Shown here piece after piece: positions 26,226-34,428 of a stretch of DNA of 64,000 nt; the first letter of the stretch is position 1, and every line of letters begins with the position of its first letter. The DNA comes from Pseudaminobacter soli (ex Li et al. 2025). GTDB taxonomy: Bacteria > Pseudomonadota > Alphaproteobacteria > Rhizobiales > Rhizobiaceae. The translations under genes and the position numbers were made by a program. Under the pieces are notes generated by a model that was not told where the DNA came from, did no database searches, and saw nothing but the letters and a program-made list of their open reading frames with translations. The DNA lies in NCBI RefSeq assembly GCF_029892515.1, contig NZ_JARXVF010000007.1, positions 62,001-126,000 of the forward strand, written 5' to 3'.

Positions 26226-27143
26226 ATGACGGCCGCTGCGGAAGGGTCACAGCCTCTCGGTCTCAGGGGGCGCCAACGAACCTCCCTTCTGCAATCGGAA
26301 GCCGCACAGGGCTTCGCCCTGATCAGCCCCACCTTCCTCTACGCGCTGGTGCTTTTGGTGATGCCGATCCTGGTCGTGGTCGCGCACAGCTTCTGGACGC
26401 AGAACTACCTCACCATCGACCGCACCTTCACGCTGGCAAACTACCGCATCGCGGTCACCGAACCGATCTATCTCGACCTTCTGATGCGCTCGCTGTGGAT
26501 CTCGCTGCTGGTCAGCTTCTTCACGGTGGTGCTGGCCTATCCCATCGCCTTCTACATCTCGTTCCATGGCGGACGGCACAAGGGGCTGTGGCTGTTCCTC
26601 ATCACCATCCCCTTCTGGACCAGCTACCTGCTGCGCGTGATGTCGTGGAAGGTCATCCTCGGCTACAACGGCGTGCTGAATTCGGGCCTGATGGGGCTCG
26701 GCATCATCAAGGAGCCGTCGACGGCGCTGCTCTACAACACCAGTGCCGTCGTCATCACGCTCACCCACGCCTGGGCCGCCTTCGCCATCCTGCCGATCTT
26801 CGTGTCGCTTGAAAAAATCGACCGCTCGCTGATCGAGGCAGCGACCGACCTTGGCGACGGGCCGCTGCGCCGCTTCCTGCGCATAACCCTGCCGCTGTCG
26901 GTGCCGGGCATCGTCTCGGCCATCCTCATCGTCATGATCCCGACTGTGGGCGACTTCGTCACGCCCAAGCTGGTCGGCGGCAAGGATGGGGTGATGATTG
27001 CCAATGCCATCCAGGCCCTGTTCGGCAAGGGGGCCAACTGGCCGCTGGGCGCGGCCCTTTCGGTGACGACCATGCTGGTCGTGACGGCGATGGCGGCGTC
27101 CACGGTGCTCATCATCCGCTCGGCGGCGAGGCTGGCACGATGA
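26226..27143 (+). CDS. Polyamine/Fe-type ABC transporter permease (PotB-like)
   Basis: A 305-residue permease with six membrane segments, the first near residues 30-50 (FALISPTFLYALVLLVMPILVVV). The ATPase-contact EAA loop lies near residue 200 (IEAATDLGDGPLRRFLRITLPLSVPGI). It starts the transporter operon and overlaps the second permease gene by 4 bases. The start codon lacks a strong ribosome-binding site, so a few codons either way are possible. It works with the ATPase at 27969 and the binding proteins at 30464 and 31636. Confidence 0.9.
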   Translation: MTAAAEGSQPLGLRGRQRTSLLQSEAAQGFALISPTFLYALVLLVMPILVVVAHSFWTQNYLTIDRTFTLANYRIAVTEPIYLDLLMRSLWISLLVSFFTVVLAYPIAFYISFHGGRHKGLWLFLITIPFWTSYLLRVMSWKVILGYNGVLNSGLMGLGIIKEPSTALLYNTSAVVITLTHAWAAFAILPIFVSLEKIDRSLIEAATDLGDGPLRRFLRITLPLSVPGIVSAILIVMIPTVGDFVTPKLVGGKDGVMIANAIQALFGKGANWPLGAALSVTTMLVVTAMAASTVLIIRSAARLAR

Positions 27144-27961
27144 CCGCAATACGCAACATCCTGTCGCGCTGGCTGCCGGCCTACGCCTTTCTCTACATCG
27201 TCTTCCTCTATCTGCCGGTGGTGTTCCTGCCGATCTTTTCGGTCAACACCTCGGCTTCGCCGAAATTCCCGCTCGCCGGGCTTACGCTGCAGTGGTACCG
27301 CGACCTACCCAACACGCCGGCGCTGATCGACGCCACCCGCAACAGCCTCATGGTGGGCATTGCGGCAGCACTCCTCTCCACCATTCTGGGCATCTGCGCG
27401 GCACGCGCCATCACGCGCTATCGCTTTCCGGGCCGCCGCGCCATCAACGGCCTGATCATGGCGCCGCTGGTGCTGCCGGAGATCATCCTGGCCGTTTCGA
27501 TGCTCTTGGTGATGCTGCAGCTGGGCCTCGCGCTGTCGCTGGTCACGGTGGTGTTCGGCCATGTGCTCGTGTGCATCCCCTATTCGCTCAGCGTGCTGAC
27601 CTCCGGCTTCGAGGGGTTCGACCGCAGCCTTGAAGAAGCCTCCGCCGATCTCGGCGAAACCGCTTTCGGCACCTTCCGGCGGGTGACGCTGCCGATGGTG
27701 GCGCCGGCCATCATCTCCAGCCTGCTCGTCTGCTTCACCATCTCGCTGGATGAATTCATCATCGCCTTCTTCCTCACCGGCACTGAGCCGACGCTGCCGA
27801 TCTACATCTGGGGCCAGTTGCGCTTCGCCTCAAAACTGCCGGGCGTGCTGGCGCTCGGCACGCTGCTGCTGGTCGGCTCGTTCCTGCTCCTCACCATCGC
27901 CGAACTTTTGCGCCGCCGCGCCGCGCGCCGCACCCAGAACACCGGAGGCGTCCTTGCCTGA
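27140..27961 (+). CDS. Polyamine-type ABC transporter permease (PotC-like)
   Basis: A 273-residue inner-membrane permease with six hydrophobic segments and the EAA loop LEEASADLGETAFGTFRRVTLP near residue 160. It also has the PotC-like stretch SLDEFIIAFFLTGTEPTLPIYIWGQ. ATG overlaps the stop of the first permease (ATGA), indicating coupled translation. Together the two permeases form a heterodimeric channel typical of spermidine/putrescine and betaine-type importers. Confidence 0.92.
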   Translation: MTAIRNILSRWLPAYAFLYIVFLYLPVVFLPIFSVNTSASPKFPLAGLTLQWYRDLPNTPALIDATRNSLMVGIAAALLSTILGICAARAITRYRFPGRRAINGLIMAPLVLPEIILAVSMLLVMLQLGLALSLVTVVFGHVLVCIPYSLSVLTSGFEGFDRSLEEASADLGETAFGTFRRVTLPMVAPAIISSLLVCFTISLDEFIIAFFLTGTEPTLPIYIWGQLRFASKLPGVLALGTLLLVGSFLLLTIAELLRRRAARRTQNTGGVLA

Positions 27962-27968
27962 GAAACCG

Positions 27969-29072
27969 ATGCCCGAACGCTCGCAGAGCGATCGCACGAT
28001 GATCGAGATTTCGCATGTCACGCGCAGCTACGGCGCCTTCAAGGCGCTGGACGATGCCTCGCTGACCATTCGCGAGGGCGAGTTCTTCTCGCTGCTCGGG
28101 CCGTCCGGCTGCGGCAAGACCACGCTTCTCAGGATGATCGCCGGCTTCGACAACCCGACCACCGGCACCATCGCCGTCGGCGGCCAGTCCATGGCGGGCA
28201 TTCCGGCCAACCGGCGGCCCACCAACATGGTGTTCCAGAGCTATGCCATCTTCCCGCATCTCAATGTCGAACAGAACGTCGCCTATGGGCTGAGGCGCCT
28301 GAAGCTCGGCGCTTCGGAGGAAAAGCGCCGCGTCGATGAGGCGCTGGCGCAAGTCTCGCTGACGGGCCTGGGAAAACGCGGCGCGCACGAGCTTTCCGGC
28401 GGCCAGAGGCAGCGCGTGGCGCTGGCGCGAGCGCTCGTCATGCGACCGAAGGTGCTGCTGCTCGACGAGCCGCTTTCGGCGCTGGATAAGAAGCTGCGCG
28501 AGCAGATGCAGGTGGAGTTGCGCCGGCTGCAGCAGGCGGTCGGCATCACCTTCATCCTCGTCACGCACGACCAGTACGAGGCGCTGGCCATGTCCGACCG
28601 CATCGCAGTGATGTTCGGCGGGCGTATCGCGCAGGTCGCCTCGCCCAAGGAGATCTACCAGCGCCCGGTGAACCGGCAGGTGGCCGACTTCCTCGGCGGC
28701 ATGAATTTCGTCAAGGCCGAGATCGTGGAGGAGAACGGCTCCTCGCTGGTGGTCGACACGCTGGGCTTCGGCCGTGTGAAAACCGAGAAGCCAAAAGCCT
28801 TCGTGCGCAATGGCGGCGGCGCCACATTGGGCATCCGGCCCGAGCGGCTGCGCGTGCTGTGGGAGGATGCGAAATCTAAATTCGAGGTCGCCGGCCGTGT
28901 CGTCGAGCGCCACTATTTCGGCGAGATCACCCATCTGATCGTGGAAATACCGGGGCTCGAAAAGCCGCTTTCGGTGACCGAGACCAACGATTTTGGCGCC
29001 GACGACATTCCCGTCGGCGCCCCCATCCGCCTCGCCTATGATCCCGACGCGCTGGTGGCGTTGGCGGATTGA
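27969..29072 (+). CDS. ABC transporter ATP-binding protein (PotA-like)
   Basis: A 367-residue ATPase with an N-terminal nucleotide-binding domain: Walker A LGPSGCGKTT near residue 42, ELSGGQRQRVALARAL, Walker B VLLLDEPLSALD, and switch His in LVTHDQYEA. The C-terminal TOBE domain (GIRPERLRV onward) is the regulatory part found in PotA/FbpC proteins. ATG 27969 begins 7 bases after the second permease gene; the upstream part of the open frame lies inside that gene. A palindromic repeat follows the stop. Confidence 0.93.
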   Translation: MPERSQSDRTMIEISHVTRSYGAFKALDDASLTIREGEFFSLLGPSGCGKTTLLRMIAGFDNPTTGTIAVGGQSMAGIPANRRPTNMVFQSYAIFPHLNVEQNVAYGLRRLKLGASEEKRRVDEALAQVSLTGLGKRGAHELSGGQRQRVALARALVMRPKVLLLDEPLSALDKKLREQMQVELRRLQQAVGITFILVTHDQYEALAMSDRIAVMFGGRIAQVASPKEIYQRPVNRQVADFLGGMNFVKAEIVEENGSSLVVDTLGFGRVKTEKPKAFVRNGGGATLGIRPERLRVLWEDAKSKFEVAGRVVERHYFGEITHLIVEIPGLEKPLSVTETNDFGADDIPVGAPIRLAYDPDALVALAD

Positions 29073-29073
29073 A

Positions 29074-29167
29074 GGTGCGTCCTTCGAGGCTCGCTACGCT
29101 CGCACCTCAGGATGAGGACCGCTGGCGCTCAGGGTCGCACCTCAGGGCGAGCCTCGAAGGACGCACC
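29074..29167. repeat. Intergenic palindromic repeat, copy 1
   Basis: The ends are perfect 21-bp inverted repeats (beginning GGTGCGTCCTTCGAGG). The inside carries GCACCTCAGGATGAGG and related partial repeats. It lies between convergent genes. The same family occurs at 45944-46153. Such elements are widespread in rhizobial intergenic DNA. Confidence 0.88.
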
Positions 29168-29183
29168 AAAGTTTCGCTGCGAT

Positions 29184-30467
29184 TCAGGTCGTTTCCTGCA
29201 AATCAGCCAGCACCTTCCGCCCGCCGATCCGGCCGGCCACGATCGCGCCTTCGATATAGCCGGGGAACGATGGCGACAGTTCCGACGACGCGAAATGCAC
29301 CGGCGGGGCGCCGGCCAGAAGCACGTCTTCCGCATCCGTGGCGTGAACGTCGAGGATGAGATCGCTATAGGCGCCGCCGCTCCAGGCATCGTCGATCCAG
29401 CTTCGAAAGCTGAAGTCGAGCACCTCGCCCGCTTCCGGCCCAATCGCCGCCACCAGCCGCGACATTACTTCAGTACGCAGCGCCGCATCGTCTAGCCCGC
29501 CCCAGCGCAACGCCAGCGGCCCGCCGATAAAGACGACCAGCGCCGGGTGGACTTCGTCCTTGCTGACGTCGCAGGCGAAGAGGCCCGGCAGGCTTCGCCA
29601 CATGACCATGCCGCTCAGGCCCCGGTCGCGCCAGAAGGCACGGGCATAGCGGACCAGAATTTTTATCACCACGCCGCTGTGCCAGACGCCGAGCGCCCGT
29701 GACAGCCGATCCGGCAACGGCGGCGAGAAAACGAGCTTCGAGGCCATCATCGGCGGCACGGCGACCAGCACCGAGCGGGCTTCGAAGACGCGACCGCCCG
29801 CCACAACCCGGACGCCGCCCGGCGCATGCTCGATGCCCATCACCGCCGAGTTGAGCCGCAGCCGGCCGCCGAGATCGCGTGCCAGATCGTCGGCCAGCGA
29901 CTGCATGGTCTCGGCTAAAAAATACTGCAGTTCCGACTGCTCGTTGGTGATGCGGCGGTCGTTGTCGATCAGGTGCCACAGCGGAATCTTTTCCAGCGCC
30001 TGACACCAAAGACCCTCGATCATGGAGCGGAAGCCGGCCTTGGCATCCGCCGGGTCGACCTGCCGTTCGAGCCATGCGGCGACGGTCATGCCGGCGATGG
30101 CCGGATCGTGTGGCTCGATGCCGTTCATCCGTTCGCGGATCGCCATGGCGCCGAGATAGGTTCGCTCGGCCTCGTCGCCCGGCAAAGGCGGCTGGGTGAT
30201 GAACTCGCCGTCGACATGGGCTTCCACCAGCGTCTTGCCGCGCGCCTGCACCAGCGCCATCAGTTCCGGCATATCCTCACAGAGGAACTGGCCGCCGGTG
30301 TCTATCGCCTCGCCAAGGCCATTGGCTCGCGCCTCGACACGCCCGCCCACCCGGTCACGCGCCTCGAGCACGACGAAGCTGCGGCCGGCGCGCGAAAGCT
30401 CCTGCGCCGCCGAAAGGCCGGTGAAGCCGGCCCCGACGACGACGGCATCAACACGCTCGATGCTCAA
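29184..30467 (-). CDS. Flavin monoamine oxidase-family protein (FAD)
   Basis: A 427-residue FAD amine oxidase. The N-terminal dinucleotide fold is VVVGAGFTGLSAA (Gly12, 14, 17), followed by LEARDRVGGRVEA and DTGGQF. C-terminal FAD contact is in LLAGAPPVHFASSELSPSFPGYIEGAIVAG. No export signal is seen, so it should act in the cytoplasm, oxidising an amine to an imine with release of hydrogen peroxide. It overlaps the binding-protein gene upstream by 4 bases, which ties it directly to uptake of its likely substrate. Confidence 0.9.
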   Translation of the reverse strand: MSIERVDAVVVGAGFTGLSAAQELSRAGRSFVVLEARDRVGGRVEARANGLGEAIDTGGQFLCEDMPELMALVQARGKTLVEAHVDGEFITQPPLPGDEAERTYLGAMAIRERMNGIEPHDPAIAGMTVAAWLERQVDPADAKAGFRSMIEGLWCQALEKIPLWHLIDNDRRITNEQSELQYFLAETMQSLADDLARDLGGRLRLNSAVMGIEHAPGGVRVVAGGRVFEARSVLVAVPPMMASKLVFSPPLPDRLSRALGVWHSGVVIKILVRYARAFWRDRGLSGMVMWRSLPGLFACDVSKDEVHPALVVFIGGPLALRWGGLDDAALRTEVMSRLVAAIGPEAGEVLDFSFRSWIDDAWSGGAYSDLILDVHATDAEDVLLAGAPPVHFASSELSPSFPGYIEGAIVAGRIGGRKVLADLQETT

Positions 30468-31540
30468 TAGCCGGCCTTTATCTTCTCGAACTCGGCGATC
30501 ATCTTCTGCTTCAGTTCGTTGGGCAGCGGCGACTGGAACAGCGTCTTGTCGAGGAACTGGTCGACATTCGCATAACCCTTTTCGGTCAGCACCGCCGAGT
30601 CGATCCCCGCCATGCCCTTGGCGTTGGCGTGGCCGTAGCCGAAGGTCGTGACCATATAGTCCGACACCTCGGGAGCGTTGCGCGCGCTGAGGAAGTCATA
30701 GGCGCGGTCGATGCTGTCCGGCGCATTTTTCAGCAGCACATAGCCGCACACCCAGGTGGAGAGCCCTTCACTGGTGTCACGGTTCATCTCCAGCGGGATG
30801 CCCTCCTTCTTCAGCGAGGTGACGGTCTCGTTCCAGGCCCAGGCCAGATCGACCTCGTCATTGCTGAAGGCCTGGTTGATATCCGTGCTGTCGGTCCAGT
30901 AGAGGCGGACGTTCTTGTGCACCTCGCGCAGGAAATCGGACGCCTGCTTGAACTGCTCGTCGGTCATCTTCGTCCAGTCGCGCAGGCCGATGACCAGGCC
31001 TGCCAGCGCATAGGCGTCGTCGACATTGTCGCCGATCGTCACGCGACCCTTGTATTTCGGGTCGGCGAAGATCTTCAGCGATTTCGCCTCCTCGGGCGTC
31101 ACCTTGTCGGTGCGATAGATGAGAGCGGTGTTGCCCCAGTCGAAGGGCATGAACCAGGCGGTGCCGGCGTCGTCGGTGGCGAGGTTCTTCATCGCCATGA
31201 TGCCAGGGTTGAGGTCCTTCCAGCCGGCGATCCTGGTGGGATCGAGCGGCTGCAGCAGGCCGGAATCCCGCCACTTCACCACGTTCTGGGCGCAAGGATG
31301 CGCAAGATCGGCCTTGAAGCCGGCGCGCATCTTCTCGAAGGCTTCGTCCTCGTCGCCGAAGAAGGCGAATTCCGGCGGCTCGGCATATTTGGCGCTAAAG
31401 GCCGGGTGGAGTGCGGGCTCCTCATAGCCCGACCACTCGAAGACGATGGGCGAGCCGCCCGCGGCTTTTGCCGGCAGTGGTGCTGCAATGATGACGGCTA
31501 TCGAGGCAAGGAAGGCAAGGCGGCGACTTACTGGCTGCAT
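30464..31540 (-). CDS. ABC transporter substrate-binding protein (PotD-like), paralogue A
   Basis: A 358-residue periplasmic binding protein with a signal peptide (about residues 1-26, ending PLPAKAA) and a mature start IVFEWSGYEEPALHPAF. It shares most of its length with the protein at 31636-32718 (FFGDEDEAFEKMR, DLNPGIMAMKNLATD, STWVCGYVL, and an identical ELKQKMIAEFEKIKAGY ending). It is coupled by a 4-base overlap to the amine oxidase. ATG 31540 is chosen for its signal peptide. The permeases are encoded on the opposite strand 2-5 kb away. Confidence 0.91.
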   Translation of the reverse strand: MQPVSRRLAFLASIAVIIAAPLPAKAAGGSPIVFEWSGYEEPALHPAFSAKYAEPPEFAFFGDEDEAFEKMRAGFKADLAHPCAQNVVKWRDSGLLQPLDPTRIAGWKDLNPGIMAMKNLATDDAGTAWFMPFDWGNTALIYRTDKVTPEEAKSLKIFADPKYKGRVTIGDNVDDAYALAGLVIGLRDWTKMTDEQFKQASDFLREVHKNVRLYWTDSTDINQAFSNDEVDLAWAWNETVTSLKKEGIPLEMNRDTSEGLSTWVCGYVLLKNAPDSIDRAYDFLSARNAPEVSDYMVTTFGYGHANAKGMAGIDSAVLTEKGYANVDQFLDKTLFQSPLPNELKQKMIAEFEKIKAGY

Positions 31541-31635
31541 GGCTGAGCGACCCCCGCTGGTGATGCCGTCCAGAGAATGCCTTCCCGTTGCACGCGTCAA
31601 CTGGAAAGACACACTCCGGACGTATCCAAGTAACG

Positions 31636-32718
31636 TCAGTAGCCGGCTTTGATCTTTTCGAACTCGGCGATCATCTTCTGCTTGAGCTCGGTTGGTAGCG
31701 GCTGCTGGAACAAGGTCTTGTCGACGAATTTCTGCACGTCGTCATAACCCTTTTCCTTCAACACCGTCTGGTCGACCGCCGCCATACCCTTGGCATTGGC
31801 CTGTCCATAGCCCCAGTCGCCCACCAGCACCTTGGCCACTTCGGGTTCATTGATGGCATTGAGATAGTCATAGGCCTTGTCGGCATTGCCCGGCGCGTCC
31901 TTGAACAGCACATAGCCGCACACCCAGGTGGAAATGCCTTCGTCGGTGTCCTTCTTGGCCTGGATGGGGGCACCCGCGGCCGCCGACTGCACGGCGGCGT
32001 CGTTCCAGGCCCAGGCCAGGTCGACCTCGCCGCCCGAGAGGGCCTGCACGATGTTGGTCGTGTCGGTCCAATAGAGGCGGACATTCTTGTGTACCTGGCG
32101 CAGGAAGTCGGACGCCTGCTTGAACTGCTCGTCCGTCATCTGCGTCCAGTCCTTCAGGCCGATCGCCAGAGCGGCCAGCGCATAGGCGTCGTCGACATTG
32201 TCGCCAATGGAGACGCGGCCCTCGAACTTGGGATCGGCAAAGGCCTTGACCGACTGCACATCCTTCGCGTCGACCTTTTCGGTATTGTAGGTGAGCTGGG
32301 TGTTGCCCCAGTCCCACGGCATGAACCAGACCTTGCCGCTCTCGTCGGTGGCGAGGTTCTTCATCGCCATGATGCCGGGGTTGAGATCTTTCCAGTCGGC
32401 GATCTTGGCCGGGTCGAGCGGCTGCAACAGCCCGGCCTCGCGCCATTTCACCACGCTTTGCGAACAGGGATGGCCGAGATCGGCCTTGAAGCCCGAACGC
32501 ATCTTCTCAAAAGCTTCGTCCTCGTCGCCGAAGAAGGTGAAGGTGGGCGAGTCGCCATGCTTGCTGACATAGGCCGGGTGGAACGACGGATCCTCGTAGC
32601 CGGCCCAGTCGAAGATCGTCAGATCCTTGTCGGCTGCGACAGCGCTCCCCATGAGCGGAACCGTCAGCACACTGGCCAGCGCCAGCGCCAGCGAAAGCCG
32701 TTTCATCACCACCGTCAT
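31636..32718 (-). CDS. ABC transporter substrate-binding protein (PotD-like), paralogue B
   Basis: A 360-residue exported binding protein, a tandem paralogue of the 30464-31540 product. The signal peptide ends near GSAVAAD and the mature part begins LTIFDWAGYEDPSFHPAY. Aromatic residues such as FMPWDWGNTQLTY could form a cage for a positively charged amine, as in betaine- and polyamine-binding proteins; that is inference. ATG 32718 is preferred because AAGGA stands 8 bases upstream; ATGs at 32727 and 32706 are alternatives. It follows the TetR gene by 27 bases. Confidence 0.9.
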   Translation of the reverse strand: MTVVMKRLSLALALASVLTVPLMGSAVAADKDLTIFDWAGYEDPSFHPAYVSKHGDSPTFTFFGDEDEAFEKMRSGFKADLGHPCSQSVVKWREAGLLQPLDPAKIADWKDLNPGIMAMKNLATDESGKVWFMPWDWGNTQLTYNTEKVDAKDVQSVKAFADPKFEGRVSIGDNVDDAYALAALAIGLKDWTQMTDEQFKQASDFLRQVHKNVRLYWTDTTNIVQALSGGEVDLAWAWNDAAVQSAAAGAPIQAKKDTDEGISTWVCGYVLFKDAPGNADKAYDYLNAINEPEVAKVLVGDWGYGQANAKGMAAVDQTVLKEKGYDDVQKFVDKTLFQQPLPTELKQKMIAEFEKIKAGY

Positions 32719-32745
32719 CGTTCCCATCCTTCGGTTGTTATGTTT

Positions 32746-33432
32746 TCACGCGATCTTCTCCCCCGTCTCGCCCTCCCGCGAGAAGTGCTTGGGAAAGACC
32801 GAAACCAGATATTCCACCGCCGCGCGGTAAGCGCTTTCGCGCGTCATGTTCTCGGCGCCCATCATCAGGCGCAGCCAAAGACCTTCCAGCATGGAACTGA
32901 GGCCCACCGCCGTGGCCTCGGCATCATAAAGATAGCCGGCGTCCTGCTTCAGCTGTTCGCACAGGTCGATGATGGTCTGCTGGTAATCCTGATCGCGCGA
33001 GCCGCTCAGCGCCTGGTAGGTCGGGCGCGACTTGGCCTCCCCCCAGAAGGCGCACCAGGCGGCAAGCTTGCGCTTGTTGCAGATCGAGCGGTCGAAATCG
33101 GCCGCCACCAGCGCATGCAGCCGCCGGGCCGGATCCTCGCCGGCCTTCTGCAGGGCGCTCCGCCAATGGGCGGAATACTCGTCGTACATATGCTGCAGCG
33201 TGGCGACGAGCAGCTTTTCCTTGCTCTCGAAGTGGAAGTTCACGATGCCGCGCGACAGGCCCGCGCCATCGGCCACATCGGCCATGGTGGTGTCGGCATA
33301 GCCGCGCTTGGCAAGGGAATCGATGGTGGCCTCGATGAGCTGCAGTTGCCGGGTTTCCTTGGAGGCCTTGCGGCTGCGTCGCTCCGCGTCACCCTTGTCC
33401 GGGGCCTTCTCGGCCCGCTGCGTCGTCTTCAT
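32746..33432 (-). CDS. BetI-like TetR-family transcriptional repressor
   Basis: A regulator of about 228 residues. The N-terminal helix-turn-helix (TTMADVADGAGLSRGIVNFHFESKEKLLVATL) and the ligand domain (AAWCAFWGEAKSRP, SMLEGLWLRLMMG) both resemble BetI, the choline-responsive repressor. The reading frame could begin earlier (ATGs at 33441, 33450); it starts just after the methyltransferase stop at 33459. Its operon neighbours are the methyltransferase and two binding proteins. Three BetI-like dyads near this locus are its probable operators. The ligand may be a quaternary amine, by analogy only. Confidence 0.88.
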   Translation of the reverse strand: MKTTQRAEKAPDKGDAERRSRKASKETRQLQLIEATIDSLAKRGYADTTMADVADGAGLSRGIVNFHFESKEKLLVATLQHMYDEYSAHWRSALQKAGEDPARRLHALVAADFDRSICNKRKLAAWCAFWGEAKSRPTYQALSGSRDQDYQQTIIDLCEQLKQDAGYLYDAEATAVGLSSMLEGLWLRLMMGAENMTRESAYRAAVEYLVSVFPKHFSREGETGEKIA

Positions 33433-33458
33433 CCCTGCCGCCATGCTCCACATCGCCG

Positions 33459-34259
33459 TCAACGACCCTCGTCCGGCTTCCATCCGCGCAGATGAGTGGG
33501 ACGGTGCTCCCCGCTGTCAAGAACCTTCTGCATCGCCTCCCAGGTTCTGATGTTCCCGGCGACATAGTCGGCCCCCACGACGGCCGCGACCGGCGCGTAG
33601 AGCGGGCCTTTCAGCCGCTCGAGCTCGCCACGCGCAACGTCGCGATACCAGGGATTGCGGTCGACAACGGTGATGTCGCGAAAGCCCGCCGCCTCCATCG
33701 CCTTGCGGTAATGCGCGGGCGAGCGCATGGCAAAGCTCAGACCCTCGGCCGCCACATAGGCCTGCATCTCGGCAGACGGCTCGCCGTCATGGCCGATCAT
33801 CCAGTTCGACGCGGCAAACACCCCGCCGGGCTTGAGCACGCGAAAAATCTCGGCAAACAGCGCCTGCTTGTCGGGCACATGCAGCAGTGCGTCCTTGGAG
33901 AACACAACATCGAAGGAAGCATCGGCGAAGGGCAACAGGCCGGGCGGCGCCTGCACGAAGGAAACTCGGTCCGATAGGCCACGCTGTTCGGCGCGCTTGC
34001 GCGCCACCGTCAGCACCGGAGCCTCGACGTCGAAGCCGGTCACATGCGCCGCGCCGTGCTTCTCCGCCAGATGCAGCGCAATGCCGCCCGCCCCGCAGCC
34101 GATGTCGAGGATGCGCTTGCCGGCTAACGAAAGCCCGGCAACCACGCGATCCACCTCCTCCGGCCCGCCGGGCGACAGGTAGCCTTCGCCCCACAACGCT
34201 TCCAAAAAGCGTATGGCGGTGTCGTCATATTCCGGCTCTGCATCGGCCCTTTCGATCAT
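33459..34259 (-). CDS. SAM-dependent methyltransferase (class I)
   Basis: A 266-residue methyltransferase with the SAM-binding motif [20 protein letters not shown] near residue 50, acidic FDVEAP after it, and [24 protein letters not shown]. The opening [19 protein letters not shown] is like that of phosphoethanolamine/amine N-methyltransferases. ATG 34259 is preceded by GGAGGG. It is the first gene of the minus-strand unit and divergent from the FAD oxidoreductases. Whether it methylates an intermediate or takes methyl groups from an imported amine cannot be decided. Confidence 0.88.
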   Translation of the reverse strand: MIERADAEPEYDDTAIRFLEALWGEGYLSPGGPEEVDRVVAGLSLAGKRILDIGCGAGGIALHLAEKHGAAHVTGFDVEAPVLTVARKRAEQRGLSDRVSFVQAPPGLLPFADASFDVVFSKDALLHVPDKQALFAEIFRVLKPGGVFAASNWMIGHDGEPSAEMQAYVAAEGLSFAMRSPAHYRKAMEAAGFRDITVVDRNPWYRDVARGELERLKGPLYAPVAAVVGADYVAGNIRTWEAMQKVLDSGEHRPTHLRGWKPDEGR

Positions 34260-34344
34260 TGTTCCACCCTCCCAGCGGAAATATCCAACGTCGAAATTTT
34301 TTCGAAGCCTACTCCACCCGCCACAAAACGCAACTCTCCATTTG

Positions 34345-34360
34345 TTGAACATTCATTCAG
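34345..34360. promoter_or_regulatory. BetI-like operator dyad between methyltransferase and FAD oxidoreductase genes (site 3)
   Basis: TTGAAC-ATTC-ATTCAG fits the TTGAAY-N4-RTTCAR pattern of sites 1 and 2 with weaker symmetry. It lies in the 169-base divergent region between 34259 and 34429. Confidence 0.6.
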
Positions 34361-34428
34361 AATCTCTGGACAGAGCCAGCTTCCCCGTGCCAGACTTCCG
34401 GGAAAAGAACATAAGAGCGGGAACCGGA

